From Acidimicrobiia bacterium (lineage in GTDB: Bacteria > Actinomycetota > Acidimicrobiia > Acidimicrobiales > Poriferisodalaceae): 64,000 nucleotides of DNA. The stretch covers positions 1-64,000 of the forward strand of contig JAJDTF010000022.1 in assembly GCA_022827265.1 (NCBI GenBank). The letters run 5' to 3'. The translations under genes were made by a program, and so were the position numbers. Below are positions 1-9,224 of the stretch, piece after piece. Under the pieces are notes generated by a model that searched no databases, had not been told where the DNA came from, and was given only the letters and a program-made list of their open reading frames with translations. Within the stretch, counting starts at the first letter, position 1. Each line of letters opens with the position of its first letter.

Positions 1-56
1 TCCGATCTCAACGCCTCAATACGAGCGCGCTCCAACGCGCTCAGCCGTGCTGCCAT
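1..56 (-). CDS. IS30-family transposase, N-terminal fragment
   Basis: Only the first 18 codons are in the window, reading MAARLSALERARIEALRS. This resembles the opening of the helix-turn-helix DNA-binding domain of IS30-family transposases, which typically start with an 'LS..ER..I..L' helix before the 'SxREIA' helix. The ATG at 54-56 has a GGAGGTG ribosome site 7-8 nt upstream. The family call is an inference from a short match; the catalytic DDE domain would lie outside the window. Confidence 0.5.
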   Translation of the reverse strand, partial: MAARLSALERARIEALRS

Positions 57-66
57 ACTGGACACC

Positions 67-131
67 TCCACTGGTGGTTGCTCCGTACCAAGACCGGCCA
101 TCATGACCGATCACTCGCAACCACCAGTGGA
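67..131. repeat. 15-bp inverted repeat with 35-bp spacer at the IS end
   Basis: TCCACTGGTGGTTGC at 67-81 is repeated as its exact reverse complement at 117-131, separated by 35 bp. The outer arm codes for the last residues of dxs; the inner arm ends just before the transposase ribosome site. It may be the terminal repeat plus a subterminal copy, or a hairpin that protects the transposase from outside transcription. Confidence 0.8.
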
Positions 132-2099
132 GTTCGCCGTCTTTCTGACTGCTGCGGCTATGCCGACTGCGTCTAGGCCGAGTTCGGCGTGCAGTTCTTG
201 GGCGGTGCCGTGGGGGAGGTAGGCGTCGGGGGTTCCCAGTTGGGTGATGCGTGGGACGGCCGGGGCGTCGAGTTGTTGGAGCGCGTCGTTGACAAGGCTT
301 CCGAAGCCGCCCACGCGCACACCGTCCTCCACGGTCACCACGAGTGGGTGCGCGGCAGCGTCCAGCAGCATGGCGCGGTCGAGCGGTTTCAGGACTCTCG
401 GGTCCCACAGTGAGACTTCTACGCCTTCGGCGCTGAGCAATTCGGCGGCTTCGATTGCTGCGTTGAATGTCTGGCCGGCGGCCAGGATGCAGGCGTCTGG
501 GCCTGAACGGTGTTGGCGGGCCTGCGCGCGTATGTCGCTCGTCACGACTTCTGGTTGCTGGACCGTCCCGCTCACCGGGCCTTTGCCCCGGGGCCATCGG
601 ATTGCTACGGGGCCGTCGGTGATCTCGAGAGCTTGGGCGAGCGCTGCTGGCAGCTCGCCGGGCCCTGATGGGGCGAACACGGTCATGCCGGGGATGCGCG
701 TGAACATGGCAATGTCGTAGAGGCCGTGGTGGGACGCGCCGTCGGGGCCGGTGACGCCGGCGCGGTCCACGCAGAGTATGACCGGCAGCCGGTGCAGGCC
801 GATGTCGTAGAGCGCCTGATCGAAGGCCCGTGCCAGGAACGTCGAGTACACCGCCACGACCGGTCGGAGACCGGCGCGTGCCATGCCGGCGGCCGAGGTG
901 AGTGCATGCTGCTCGGCGATGCCCACGTCATAGAAACGATCGGGAAACTCCCGCTGGAAGGGCAGCAGTCCGGTGGAGCCCGGCATGGCAGCAGTAATCG
1001 CGACGATGCTGCGGTCGCGTCGTGCTGCTGCCACGAGCGTTTCGGTGAACACGGCCGTGTAGTCGCGCAACACCGGATCGGTTGGCACAGCCGGCGCAGT
1101 CGGCCCGGCTTGGCGAACCGCTTCATCGGGCACCGTCGGCGCCGGAGGCAGCTTGTCTGTGCCGGGCGCCGGGGCGCTGCCGGTGGCGGGGTCGAACAGG
1201 CCGATGTCGTGCAGGTGCTTCTCGGTGTCGTGCTCGGCGGGGGCGTAGCCGCGCCCCTTCTGTGTAACGACATGGACGACGATGGGCCCGTCTGCGTAGG
1301 CGGCGGCGTCGCGGAAGGCTGATTCCATGGCCGAAATGTCGTGCCCGTCAACCGGGCCGACATAGCGCACGCCGAGCGTCTCGAAGAAGGCCGGCGGCTC
1401 CCACATTTCGCGCATCGCAGCCGCGGCGCTGTCGAGGCTCCGGCGTACGCCGTCGCCGAGCGGCACGCGCTCGAGCAGGTGGTCGACCGCTCGGCGGCCC
1501 TGCACGTAGTGGGGCGACTGTCGCAGTCGCGACATCACCGTGGACAGCCGGCTGACAGTGGGGGCGTAGGAGCGGCCGTTGTCGTTCAGCACGATCAATG
1601 CGCGTTGGGCGTAGTGACCCAGGTTGTTCAGTGCTTCGAAGGCCATCCCGCCGGTCATGGAGCCGTCGCCGATAACCGCCACGACACGCCGATGCTCGTG
1701 ACCGGTGAGCTGGAACCCGGTGGCGAGCCCCGACGCCCAGCTCAGCGAGGTGGAAGCGTGGCTGTTCTCGACGACATCATGGGGCGACTCGGATGTGCTC
1801 GGGTAACCCGACAGACCGTGCCGCTGGCGCAGCTTCTCGAAGCCGTCCCGTCGACCGGTGATGAGCTTGTGCACGTAGGCCTGATGGCCGGTGTCCCAGA
1901 TGATGACGTCGCGGGGCGATTCGAACACCCGGTGCAGCGCCACGCTGAGTTCCACCGCGCCGAGATTCGAACCGAGATGCCCGCCAGTCTGCGAGACAGC
2001 CTGCACCACGAAGTCCCTGATCTCCGCACAGAGTTCATCGAGCTGCGACGGGCTGAGCGCTCGCAGGTCAGCCGGACTGGTGAGCTTGGCGAGGTGCAT
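111..2099 (-). CDS. dxs: 1-deoxy-D-xylulose-5-phosphate synthase
   Basis: Cytosolic thiamine-diphosphate enzyme that condenses pyruvate and glyceraldehyde 3-phosphate, the first step of the MEP isoprenoid pathway; ispE of the same pathway is also in this window. Visible motifs are HLGSN near residue 41, WDTGHQAYVHK near 68, the ThDP motif GDGSMTGG near 144 and DVGIAEQHAL in the second domain. A Pro/Ala-rich linker of about 35 residues joins the two halves. At 662 residues it is slightly longer than usual. The C-terminal residues STGGCE and the stop codon are encoded by the inverted repeat of the adjoining insertion sequence, so the native end seems to have been replaced. It lies 17 bp after the flippase-like gene, probably in one transcript. 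Confidence 0.95.
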   Translation of the reverse strand: MHLAKLTSPADLRALSPSQLDELCAEIRDFVVQAVSQTGGHLGSNLGAVELSVALHRVFESPRDVIIWDTGHQAYVHKLITGRRDGFEKLRQRHGLSGYPSTSESPHDVVENSHASTSLSWASGLATGFQLTGHEHRRVVAVIGDGSMTGGMAFEALNNLGHYAQRALIVLNDNGRSYAPTVSRLSTVMSRLRQSPHYVQGRRAVDHLLERVPLGDGVRRSLDSAAAAMREMWEPPAFFETLGVRYVGPVDGHDISAMESAFRDAAAYADGPIVVHVVTQKGRGYAPAEHDTEKHLHDIGLFDPATGSAPAPGTDKLPPAPTVPDEAVRQAGPTAPAVPTDPVLRDYTAVFTETLVAAARRDRSIVAITAAMPGSTGLLPFQREFPDRFYDVGIAEQHALTSAAGMARAGLRPVVAVYSTFLARAFDQALYDIGLHRLPVILCVDRAGVTGPDGASHHGLYDIAMFTRIPGMTVFAPSGPGELPAALAQALEITDGPVAIRWPRGKGPVSGTVQQPEVVTSDIRAQARQHRSGPDACILAAGQTFNAAIEAAELLSAEGVEVSLWDPRVLKPLDRAMLLDAAAHPLVVTVEDGVRVGGFGSLVNDALQQLDAPAVPRITQLGTPDAYLPHGTAQELHAELGLDAVGIAAAVRKTANSTGGCE

Positions 2100-2116
2100 T
2101 CGGCGCCCAAGGGTAC

Positions 2117-3247
2117 TCAGCGCCCGAGCGGCACTTCCGCAGGCACCTTGCCACCCCTGCGACGCCCGCCGAGTGCGAGAGTCGGGGCACCGGACAGGCT
2201 CACCAGCAGCGTCAGCGCGTACAGCAGCAGACCCAGCAACAGGGCTTCGCCTTCATTGACGCCGTGCGCGTCCAGGAACAGCACGAATGCCCCCTCGCGT
2301 ACGCCGAGACCGCCGATGGTGAACGGCAGGTTTTGCACGATCAGCACCATCGGCGCGAAAGCCAGCCATGCAAGCAAACCGGGGTTCACTCCGATGGCCG
2401 CGCCGGCCAGTGCGGTCGCCACCACGAGCAAGAACTGGTAGGCGAAACCGATACCGAGGAGACGCCCGGCGGCGCCTCGATGCCTGCGATAGACGCTCAA
2501 TCCGGTATGCACGGCACCGAGCCAGTCTCGGATATGAGTGCCGCCCGACAGCCTGCCGAGACCGCGGGGATGCTCGGCGAACCAGACGATGAATGCCAGC
2601 ACCAGCAGGGTCCCGAGTGCCAGTCCGCCGGCAATCTGGCCACCCGAGTGGCGCAGCAAGCTTGGCTGCGTCGCGAGTGCCGCAAGCGTGAATACGGGAA
2701 GCACAATCCAGCCGGTGAGTCGTTCGATGATGACGGTTGCGAACGCGTTGGCACGGCTGCCGCACATGCGACCGAGGCGGTTGACACGCAGCACGTCGCC
2801 GCCGATGGTGGTGGGCAGGAAGTTCCCGACGAATTGCGCTGCCAAGTAGATCGACAGCATCGAGCGGCCCGACACCTTGACGTCGAGCGTGTCGGCTACT
2901 TGCCACCAGCGCGCTGAGGCCATGACGAATGCGGCGGCGATCGTCAGCGTGGCAGCTATCAACCAGGCAGCGGCGGCACTCTTGGAGCCCACTTCGAGCG
3001 ACGAGAGCTCTTCGCGACTGACGGCGAGCAGCCACGCAAGCAAGCCGGCGCTGACGCCGATGCGCAGCGCTATGCGCACCAGCGGCGATGCCAGACAGCG
3101 CCTCGTAGCGCTCACGCAGACCCGCACTGGTGCCGAGGCCATGCAGCGCCGTGTCACGTTCGCGCAGGAGCGCAGCAAGGTGACCAAGCTGTGCGGCATG
3201 CGAGCCCGCCGCTGCGAAGGCTGGACTGGTGCTGTGGCGCCGCGCAT
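2117..3247 (-). CDS. Flippase-like membrane protein (LPG synthase TM / UPF0104 family)
   Basis: A multi-spanning inner-membrane protein of up to 376 residues with hydrophobic segments from about residue 58 to 360. The stretches 'FVGNFLPTTIGGDVLRV' and 'NLPFTIGGLGVREGAFV' are typical of the lysylphosphatidylglycerol-synthase transmembrane family (AglD/UPF0104), whose members are thought to move lipid-linked substrates. The first 50 or so residues are Arg-rich and unlike the family; starts at 3199 or 3142 are equally plausible. Lying just upstream of dxs it may be linked to isoprenoid lipid carriers, but the substrate is unknown. Confidence 0.75.
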   Translation of the reverse strand: MRGATAPVQPSQRRARMPHSLVTLLRSCANVTRRCMASAPVRVCVSATRRCLASPLVRIALRIGVSAGLLAWLLAVSREELSSLEVGSKSAAAAWLIAATLTIAAAFVMASARWWQVADTLDVKVSGRSMLSIYLAAQFVGNFLPTTIGGDVLRVNRLGRMCGSRANAFATVIIERLTGWIVLPVFTLAALATQPSLLRHSGGQIAGGLALGTLLVLAFIVWFAEHPRGLGRLSGGTHIRDWLGAVHTGLSVYRRHRGAAGRLLGIGFAYQFLLVVATALAGAAIGVNPGLLAWLAFAPMVLIVQNLPFTIGGLGVREGAFVLFLDAHGVNEGEALLLGLLLYALTLLVSLSGAPTLALGGRRRGGKVPAEVPLGR

Positions 3248-3457
3248 CGCCGTCAGCCTGCCGAGCGGCAGTCACGCTCAGGCTGCCCTGCGCAGCGCTC
3301 GCCCTGCACGTCGCCCTCGGGGGCACGGCGACGCACATCGATTCCGAAGCGTTTCACGTGGCTTCGCACAATAGTGTGGCGACGGCGCGGACCACATGCA
3401 GCCGTGCCGCGGCCTCATATCGTGTCCGCGCCGAAATCTGAGACTCTTGGCGGCTTC

Positions 3458-4903
3458 ATGACAGGCACTTCCGACACGACGGCCGCCGCAGCGACTGCAG
3501 CAGAACCGCTGGTCGATCTCGATGTCGTCGATGCGACGTTGCGTGCGGCGCTCGACGCCGGCGGCGAGTGGGCAGAGCTGTTCGCCGAAGACCGCGAATC
3601 GGCCAGCGTGGTCTTTGACGAGGGCCGGGTTGAGGAGATGAACTCGGGCCGCGACCGCGGTGTGGGCATCCGGGTCACTGCCGGGGAGGTCACGGGCTAC
3701 GCGCACACGTCCGATCTGAGCGCCCACGGGCTGGCAGATGCCGCTCGTACGGCTGCCGCGGTGGCGACACGTCAGTCGCGCGGCGGCACGGTCGACATGG
3801 CGCCGCTCGGCCGGGTCGCTCTCGCTGAGCCACGGGTTGCCGTGCTGCCGGCTTCCATCGGCGCCGAGCGCAAGGTGGCACTGCTGCGTGCCGCAGACGA
3901 TGCCGCCCGCTCCACTCACGAGGCCATCACCCAGGTCACGGCCCGCTACGGCGAGAGCCGCCGCCGGATCCTGGTGGCCAACACCCATGGCGTCTGCGCA
4001 GCCGATGATCAGGTGCGGACGCTGTTCTCGGTGGGATGCGTCGCGAGCGGCGACGGCGGCTTGCAAACCGGGCGCGAGACCGCGGGCTACACGGTGGGCT
4101 GGGAACTGTTCGACGACCACGACCCTGCTGAGCTTGCCGAGCGTGCCGCTCAGCGCGCTGTCACCAAGCTCGCGGCCCGTCCCGCGCCGAGCGGCGAGGT
4201 GCCCGTGGTGATCGCCCGTGGCGGGGGCGGGGTCCTGTTTCATGAGGCATGCGGGCATGGGCTCGAAGCCGATCTGGTGCGCAAGGGAGCATCGGTGTTC
4301 GCCGGACGGGTGGGCTCGCAGGTGGCGGCCAGCGGCGTGACGCTGGTGGACGACGGCACGATGGGACCCGAGTGGGGTGCGCTGGCCATCGACGACGAAG
4401 GCCACCCCGCCCAGCGCAATGAGCTGATCAGCGACGGTGTTCTCACCGACTACATGTGGGATTGGCTGCGCAGCCGCGATGAAGGCCGGGTGCCGTCAGG
4501 CAATGGTCGGCGTCAGAGCTACACGCACCTGCCGATGGTGCGCATGACCAACACGTTCGTCACCAATGGTGACGTCGACCCGGCCGACATCATCGCTGAC
4601 ACGCCGTGGGGCGTCTATGTGGCCCATCTCGGCGGCGGTCAGGTCAACACCGCCACCGGCGACTTCGTATTCGGCATGACCGAGTCGTACCTCATTGAGG
4701 ACGGCGTGATCACCGAACCGCTCCGCGAGGGCAACCTGATCGGCAACGGCCCCCAAGTACTGCTCGACATCGACGCCCTCGGGAACGATTTCGCCATGGG
4801 GAGTCCCGGTACCTGCGGCAAGGACGGCCAAGGCGTGCCCGTCGGCGACGGCCAGCCCACACTGCGCGTACGTGCGCTCACCGTGGGCGGTACTGCCAGC
4901 TAG
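3458..4903 (+). CDS. tldD: TldD-type metalloprotease subunit
   Basis: Zinc protease subunit that acts with TldE/PmbA on unfolded or modified peptides; the two form a ring-like heterodimer in the cytosol. The 481-residue product carries the HExxxH metal motif in 'FHEACGHGLEAD' near residue 262, followed by the family stretches 'GMTESYLIEDG' and 'GSPGTCGKDGQ'. The ATG at 3458 was chosen because the in-frame extension back to 3191 has no family character. tldE starts 91 bp downstream, so the pair probably forms an operon, followed by a PHP-domain gene. Confidence 0.92.
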   Translation: MTGTSDTTAAAATAAEPLVDLDVVDATLRAALDAGGEWAELFAEDRESASVVFDEGRVEEMNSGRDRGVGIRVTAGEVTGYAHTSDLSAHGLADAARTAAAVATRQSRGGTVDMAPLGRVALAEPRVAVLPASIGAERKVALLRAADDAARSTHEAITQVTARYGESRRRILVANTHGVCAADDQVRTLFSVGCVASGDGGLQTGRETAGYTVGWELFDDHDPAELAERAAQRAVTKLAARPAPSGEVPVVIARGGGGVLFHEACGHGLEADLVRKGASVFAGRVGSQVAASGVTLVDDGTMGPEWGALAIDDEGHPAQRNELISDGVLTDYMWDWLRSRDEGRVPSGNGRRQSYTHLPMVRMTNTFVTNGDVDPADIIADTPWGVYVAHLGGGQVNTATGDFVFGMTESYLIEDGVITEPLREGNLIGNGPQVLLDIDALGNDFAMGSPGTCGKDGQGVPVGDGQPTLRVRALTVGGTAS

Positions 4904-4994
4904 GCGGCACCATGAAGCACTCAATTGACGCCGCTCCGATGAACCCGACCGAGGCAAGCCCGCCCTACAGCGCACCGACAAGGTGTGATCGCGC

Positions 4995-6359
4995 GTGAGT
5001 GAGCGGCGCCAGTACGACACTGAGCAGCTGGCCCAGCTCGCGCGGCAGGTGTGCGAGCACGCCCAGGGCAGCGAGCAGATCGAGGTCTGCGTGTCGACAG
5101 GACGCTCCACCACGGTGCGCGCCTACAACGGCGACGTCGAGTCGTTGCGCTCGGGCCACAGCGCAGCCATCGGCGTGCGTGTCATCAGCCACGGCCGTCA
5201 GGGCTTCGCATCGGCCGGCTCGCTCGACGCTGACGTCGTTGCTGACACGCTCGCAGCCGCCCGGAGCAACGTAGAGTTCGGCGAGCCCGATCCTCATCAG
5301 GCACTTGCTGAGCCCGACGACGTGGCCCCTCCCGGCTTGGACCTCAGCGACCCGGCCGTGCTCAGCGTGCCCGACGCCGACAAGATCGCAGCGGCCATAG
5401 ACCTCGAACGCCGTTGCCTGTCCGCGGACCCCCGTATCTCGGGCGTGCGCGTTGCAGCCTGGAGCGACGGATGGTCCCAATCGGCGCTGGCGTCGAGCAC
5501 CGGCATCTGCGTGCAGTCCGAGCACGGGAGCTGCTCGGTCGGCGCTCAACCGCTGGCCACCGACGGCGATGAGACGCAGATCGGCTACGCCGGCGACGCT
5601 GCATGGCGGCCTGACGAACTCGACATCGACCGGGTCGTCACGGAATCGACATCGCAGGCCACCGGCCAGCTCGGCGCCACCAAGCCGCCGAGCGAACGCG
5701 TCACCGTCGTGCTGGCCCCGCCGGTCGCGGCAGCGTTCATCGGAGTAGTCGCGAGCGTGCTTGCGGCCGACAGCGTGCTCAAGGGCCGCTCGCCGTTCGC
5801 TGATCGTGTGGGCGAGCAGATTGCCGACGAGCGGCTCCACCTCGTCGACGACCCCACCGACCCGACGACGCTCGGGGCCGCGAACTTCGACGGTGAAGGG
5901 CTTGCAGCACGCCGCAATGAGCTGATCTCAGCCGGTGTGCTGAGCGGATTCCTGCACAACGCCTACACCGCGCGCCGATCAGACACGGTGTCAACGGGGT
6001 CTGCAGTCCGCGGCACGCGATCAGTTCCTGGCGTCGGCACCCACGCACCCGTCGTCGCCACCGGCAATGTCGCCGCCGACAAGCTGTACGCATCGGTCGG
6101 CGACGGCGTGCTGGTGCGAGGCGTCAGCGGCTTGCACAGCGGCGTCAACCCCACCAGCGGCGATTTCTCGGTGGGTGCCTGGGGGCACTGGATCGCAGGC
6201 GGTCAGCTCGCTGGACCGTTTCGTGAGGCGACCATCGCTTCCACCCTGCAGCGGATGCTGCTCGGGATCTGCGGCATCGGCGCGACCGCCGAGCCGCTTG
6301 CCGGGGGAATGTCGATGCCGCCGCTGGTCATCGCCGATGTTGCTCTGTCGGGGGTGTGA
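4995..6359 (+). CDS. tldE: TldE/PmbA-type metalloprotease partner
   Basis: A 454-residue partner of TldD. It shows the TldE architecture but no HExxxH motif, as expected for the non-catalytic subunit that completes the TldD/TldE protease. Recognisable parts are the N-terminal 'YNGDVESLRSG' region and the C-terminal 'SGLHSGVNPTSGDFSVGAWG'. It starts with GTG at 4995 and its stop overlaps the next gene by four bases (GTGA), which implies translational coupling. Confidence 0.9.
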   Translation: MSERRQYDTEQLAQLARQVCEHAQGSEQIEVCVSTGRSTTVRAYNGDVESLRSGHSAAIGVRVISHGRQGFASAGSLDADVVADTLAAARSNVEFGEPDPHQALAEPDDVAPPGLDLSDPAVLSVPDADKIAAAIDLERRCLSADPRISGVRVAAWSDGWSQSALASSTGICVQSEHGSCSVGAQPLATDGDETQIGYAGDAAWRPDELDIDRVVTESTSQATGQLGATKPPSERVTVVLAPPVAAAFIGVVASVLAADSVLKGRSPFADRVGEQIADERLHLVDDPTDPTTLGAANFDGEGLAARRNELISAGVLSGFLHNAYTARRSDTVSTGSAVRGTRSVPGVGTHAPVVATGNVAADKLYASVGDGVLVRGVSGLHSGVNPTSGDFSVGAWGHWIAGGQLAGPFREATIASTLQRMLLGICGIGATAEPLAGGMSMPPLVIADVALSGV

Positions 6360-7087
6360 CGATGCCTCGCCCGCCCGCACCAGCAGCCGTCGGACGGCAC
6401 CCGCATCTCGCCGACAGCTGCCCGGAGGGCTGGGTGCGCGTCGACTTCCACACCCACACCATGTGGTCTGGCGACTCGACGACGACACCGGAAGAATTCG
6501 CGCAGTGCCTGTCCGAAAGCGGCATCGACGTGGTGTGCATCACCGACCACAACGCTGTGCGAGGCGCCCAGCAGCTGCAGGGCGAGCTGGATGCCCGCGT
6601 TGTGGTCGGCGAGGAGATGAAGACCCACGTCGGGGAGATCATCGGGTTGTTCCTGACCGAACGCGTGCCGCAGGGCTTGGCACCGGTCGCGGCCGCACAG
6701 GCCGTGAAGTCCCAGGGGGGACTCGTCTACATCCCGCACCCGTTCGACCCGCTCCGCAACAATCTGCGTTACGACGCGCTTGATGAGCTCGTCGGCGAGG
6801 GCCTGGTCGACGGCATTGAGGTAATCAACTCAAAGACGAGTCTGTCCAGCCTCAACTCGCGTGCATCCCGCTATGCCAGCGAGCACGATCTGGCGCCGGG
6901 CGCGGGCAGCGACGCTCATGTCGCCGAGGCGCTCGGGGGCGCATACCTGGAGATGCCCGACTTCAGCGACGACGATCCCGCCGGCTTCCTGGCATCGATG
7001 CGCCAGGGCTGGGCTGTCGGCCATCACTACGACCCACCCCGTCGCTGGATGCCGCGCATCGTTCCTTCGGTGTCCAGCGACGACTGA
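6356..7087 (+). CDS. PHP-domain metal-dependent phosphoesterase
   Basis: A 243-residue protein of the PHP family (polymerase and histidinol phosphatase fold). Metal-ligand motifs are visible: 'DFHTHTMWSGD' near residue 30, 'CITDHNAV' near 62, 'IPHPFD' near 125 and 'GSDAHV' near 190. Family members hydrolyse phosphoesters such as 3',5'-bisphosphates or histidinol phosphate; the substrate here is not known. It overlaps tldE by four bases; an ATG at 6362 is an alternative start. Confidence 0.8.
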   Translation: MTMPRPPAPAAVGRHPHLADSCPEGWVRVDFHTHTMWSGDSTTTPEEFAQCLSESGIDVVCITDHNAVRGAQQLQGELDARVVVGEEMKTHVGEIIGLFLTERVPQGLAPVAAAQAVKSQGGLVYIPHPFDPLRNNLRYDALDELVGEGLVDGIEVINSKTSLSSLNSRASRYASEHDLAPGAGSDAHVAEALGGAYLEMPDFSDDDPAGFLASMRQGWAVGHHYDPPRRWMPRIVPSVSSDD

Positions 7088-7146
7088 TGACCGCGCTGGC
7101 GTTGCCGGAATGCGAATCCCGATAGGCGCAGTGCGCACGGCTCGGC

Positions 7147-8031
7147 GTGACTGACGTTGTCGCAGCGCTCGTGCTCGGTGTGCTGCAAGGACTGACCGAG
7201 TTCTTCCCGGTCTCGTCGAGTGCCCATCTCGAAGTGGTGCCGTGGCTGGCCGGCTGGGACCTCTTCGACAGTGACAACGAACTGGAAAACGCCTTCGATG
7301 TCGCCCTGCATGTCGGCACGCTTGCCGGGGCAGCGCTGTACCTGCGCGCCGACATCGCCCGCTATGCGAGGGCGCTGTGGCATGGCATCCGGGGCAGTGC
7401 GGCGCACGACAGCCCTGAGCGGTACGGGCGCGATGCGGTGGTTGCGTTGGGTCTGCTGGTATCGGCGCTGCCGGCTGCGCTCGTCGGTGTCGCGCTGGAG
7501 AGTCGGTTGCTGAGGCTGGCCGAGGAACCGTTGCTGATAGCGGCGCTGCTGGCTGTCTTCGGCTGGCTGTTGTGGTGGTCCGACGTGGCGGCGGCCCGGC
7601 GCGGGGCGCAGCGCTCGCAGCATTCCTGCGGCCTGCGCGACGCCTTGGGCATGGGGATCGCGCAAGCCACAGCGCTGCTTCCGGGCGTCAGCCGATCGGG
7701 CGTGACCATCACGGCAGGTCGGTGGCTTGGCTTCGACCGGGCTGCAGCGGCGCGGCTGGCCTTTCTGATGAGCCTTCCGCTCATCGGGGGAGCGGGTGTG
7801 TATCGCTTTGCATCACTTGGCGATGCTGCGCCCACGAGCGCAGAGCTGCAGCTGTTCGTCGTAGGGGGCTTGGCCGCGGCCGTGTCGTCGTGGGCTGGCG
7901 TCGCTGCCATGGTGTGGCTGCTGGATCGGATTGGCCGCCGCCCGCGGCGCAGCCCGTTCGCGCTGTTCGCCGGCTACCGCCTGGCACTTGCAGCCGTCGT
8001 GGCCCTGGTGGCGATCAGCGGCCTGCGCTGA
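7147..8031 (+). CDS. uppP: Undecaprenyl-diphosphatase
   Basis: Integral membrane phosphatase that recycles undecaprenyl diphosphate to the monophosphate carrier used in peptidoglycan and polysaccharide synthesis, and can confer bacitracin resistance. Both family signatures are present: 'GLTEFFPVSSSAHL' near residue 15 and 'PGVSRSGVTITAGRW' near 180. Length (294 aa) is normal. It starts with GTG and its end overlaps the convergent SAF-domain gene by 17 bp. Confidence 0.95.
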   Translation: MTDVVAALVLGVLQGLTEFFPVSSSAHLEVVPWLAGWDLFDSDNELENAFDVALHVGTLAGAALYLRADIARYARALWHGIRGSAAHDSPERYGRDAVVALGLLVSALPAALVGVALESRLLRLAEEPLLIAALLAVFGWLLWWSDVAAARRGAQRSQHSCGLRDALGMGIAQATALLPGVSRSGVTITAGRWLGFDRAAAARLAFLMSLPLIGGAGVYRFASLGDAAPTSAELQLFVVGGLAAAVSSWAGVAAMVWLLDRIGRRPRRSPFALFAGYRLALAAVVALVAISGLR

Positions 8032-8632
8032 GCACCACGGGCACGACGACGCCCGTGGCGCTGGCCCGTGCCACTGAGTCGAGGTGGAACGGCTCAATCT
8101 CGACAAGCCATCGATCATTGGATGCGGCGAGGACGAATGCCGGCACCCGAGCGGCATCGGCATCGCCGGCGGCGGGATCGAACGGATCGATATCGGCGAA
8201 CAACATCAGCTCGACGGGCGTGCCGGGCTTCACATCGGGGGCATGGGGCACGACGCTGATGCCGATGCCCCGGCGTCCTGGGCTTACCCCTGACGCGGGA
8301 TGGAAGTCGAGCTCGGTCAGCAAGGCGCCCTGCGGGACTGCCCGGGTCAGCTCGCCGAGTCCGAACGCACTGGTGAGCGCCCCGGCGGGAACGAGGTGGG
8401 CCGGCACGTCGACGAGATCGACATGCTCGGTCGGCGAGCTTCCCACTGCCAGCGGGGCCTGCGCGGCCAGTACGCGCACCGAGGTTCCCCAGGCGGCCGC
8501 AGCGGAACGCGCTCGGCCGCCCATCCCGGCGACCAGCAGGAGCGCCACGAGCGCGACCACACCGACCGCCGCCCAGTGCACCACGTTGGGGCGCCGCCGC
8601 CAGAGGTCGCTGAGCTGTGAGATGAACGCCAT
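8015..8632 (-). CDS. SAF-domain membrane-anchored protein (CpaB/FlgA-like)
   Basis: A 205-residue protein with one N-terminal membrane helix (about residues 19-38) followed by a SAF-type fold: 'VDLVDVPAHLVPAGALTSAF' and 'RAVPQGALLTELDF' match the pattern of SAF domains in CpaB/RcpC pilus proteins. SAF genes commonly neighbour FmdB and a galU-like gene in actinobacteria, as here. Its function in these clusters is unknown. The start at 8632 precedes the membrane helix; longer in-frame upstream sequence is unlike coding sequence. Confidence 0.7.
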   Translation of the reverse strand: MAFISQLSDLWRRRPNVVHWAAVGVVALVALLLVAGMGGRARSAAAAWGTSVRVLAAQAPLAVGSSPTEHVDLVDVPAHLVPAGALTSAFGLGELTRAVPQGALLTELDFHPASGVSPGRRGIGISVVPHAPDVKPGTPVELMLFADIDPFDPAAGDADAARVPAFVLAASNDRWLVEIEPFHLDSVARASATGVVVPVVLSAGR

Positions 8633-8699
8633 GAGAGCCTCCGTCGCGAAGCCATCGCAGCGGCTGGGCCGCTGCAGGCTTGTCTCGTTGCTGGAGGCG

Positions 8700-9077
8700 T
8701 CAGCCTGACGCCGAGGCGGCCCCCACGGCGGTGCTCGACGTGCCGTTCGACGAGCTGCTGTCCGAAGAGGCCGATTTCTTGCTTGTCGAATCGCTGGTTG
8801 TGCTTGAACTCGATGAGTCCGACGAGTCGTTGCCGGAAGCCTTCGACGTGCTCCGGCCCTCGGACCTGCTGTCGTTGCGGTAGAAGCCGCTGCCCTTGAA
8901 GCTGATCCCGACGTTGGAGAACACCTTCCGGACCTCACCGCCGCACTCCGGCGCCGACCCGTTGATGGCTGTGTCGTCCGCCGGCAGCGGGCACACGGTG
9001 ATCGGATCGTCGGAGAAGCTCTGGTACCGCTCGAAGGTTTGACCGCAATCGGTACAGCGATACTCGTAGGTCGGCAT
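8700..9077 (-). CDS. FmdB-family zinc-ribbon protein, similar to the Ruc chaperone
   Basis: The 125-residue product begins MPTYEYRCTDCG, the hallmark of FmdB zinc ribbons. The second cysteine pair is unusual: the usual CPEC is split by about 13 residues between 'CP' and 'ECGGEVRKVF'. A long Ser/Thr/Lys-rich, probably disordered tail follows from about residue 70. Mycobacterial Ruc (Rv0991c), a redox-regulated chaperone encoded near galU, has this zinc-ribbon-plus-disordered-tail layout. Chaperone function here is inferred from family and context. Confidence 0.75.
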   Translation of the reverse strand: MPTYEYRCTDCGQTFERYQSFSDDPITVCPLPADDTAINGSAPECGGEVRKVFSNVGISFKGSGFYRNDSRSEGRSTSKASGNDSSDSSSSSTTSDSTSKKSASSDSSSSNGTSSTAVGAASASG

Positions 9078-9224
9078 GAAGTCCCGTCCGGTGTCCCTTG
9101 GGGCCAATGGCCGCGGTCACGCGCAGTGCCCGAGCCGCCGAGCAGTGTAGCCCTGGGCCGCAGCCGGCGGCCTCGAATTCCCGACCGCAGTCGATAGTCC
9201 ACCCAGCCTCTAGGTTCTGGCACC

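Larger units (their letters stand above)
1..131 (-). mobile_element. End of an IS30-like insertion sequence (partial)
   Basis: The window opens inside an insertion sequence read on the minus strand. A transposase start (54-56) is preceded by a strong GGAGGTG ribosome site and by a 15-bp inverted repeat (67-81 and 117-131). The outer repeat copy is fused to the end of dxs, so the element boundary is placed at about 131. Assignment to IS30 rests on only 18 transposase residues. The other terminus and any target duplication lie outside the window. Confidence 0.55.
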
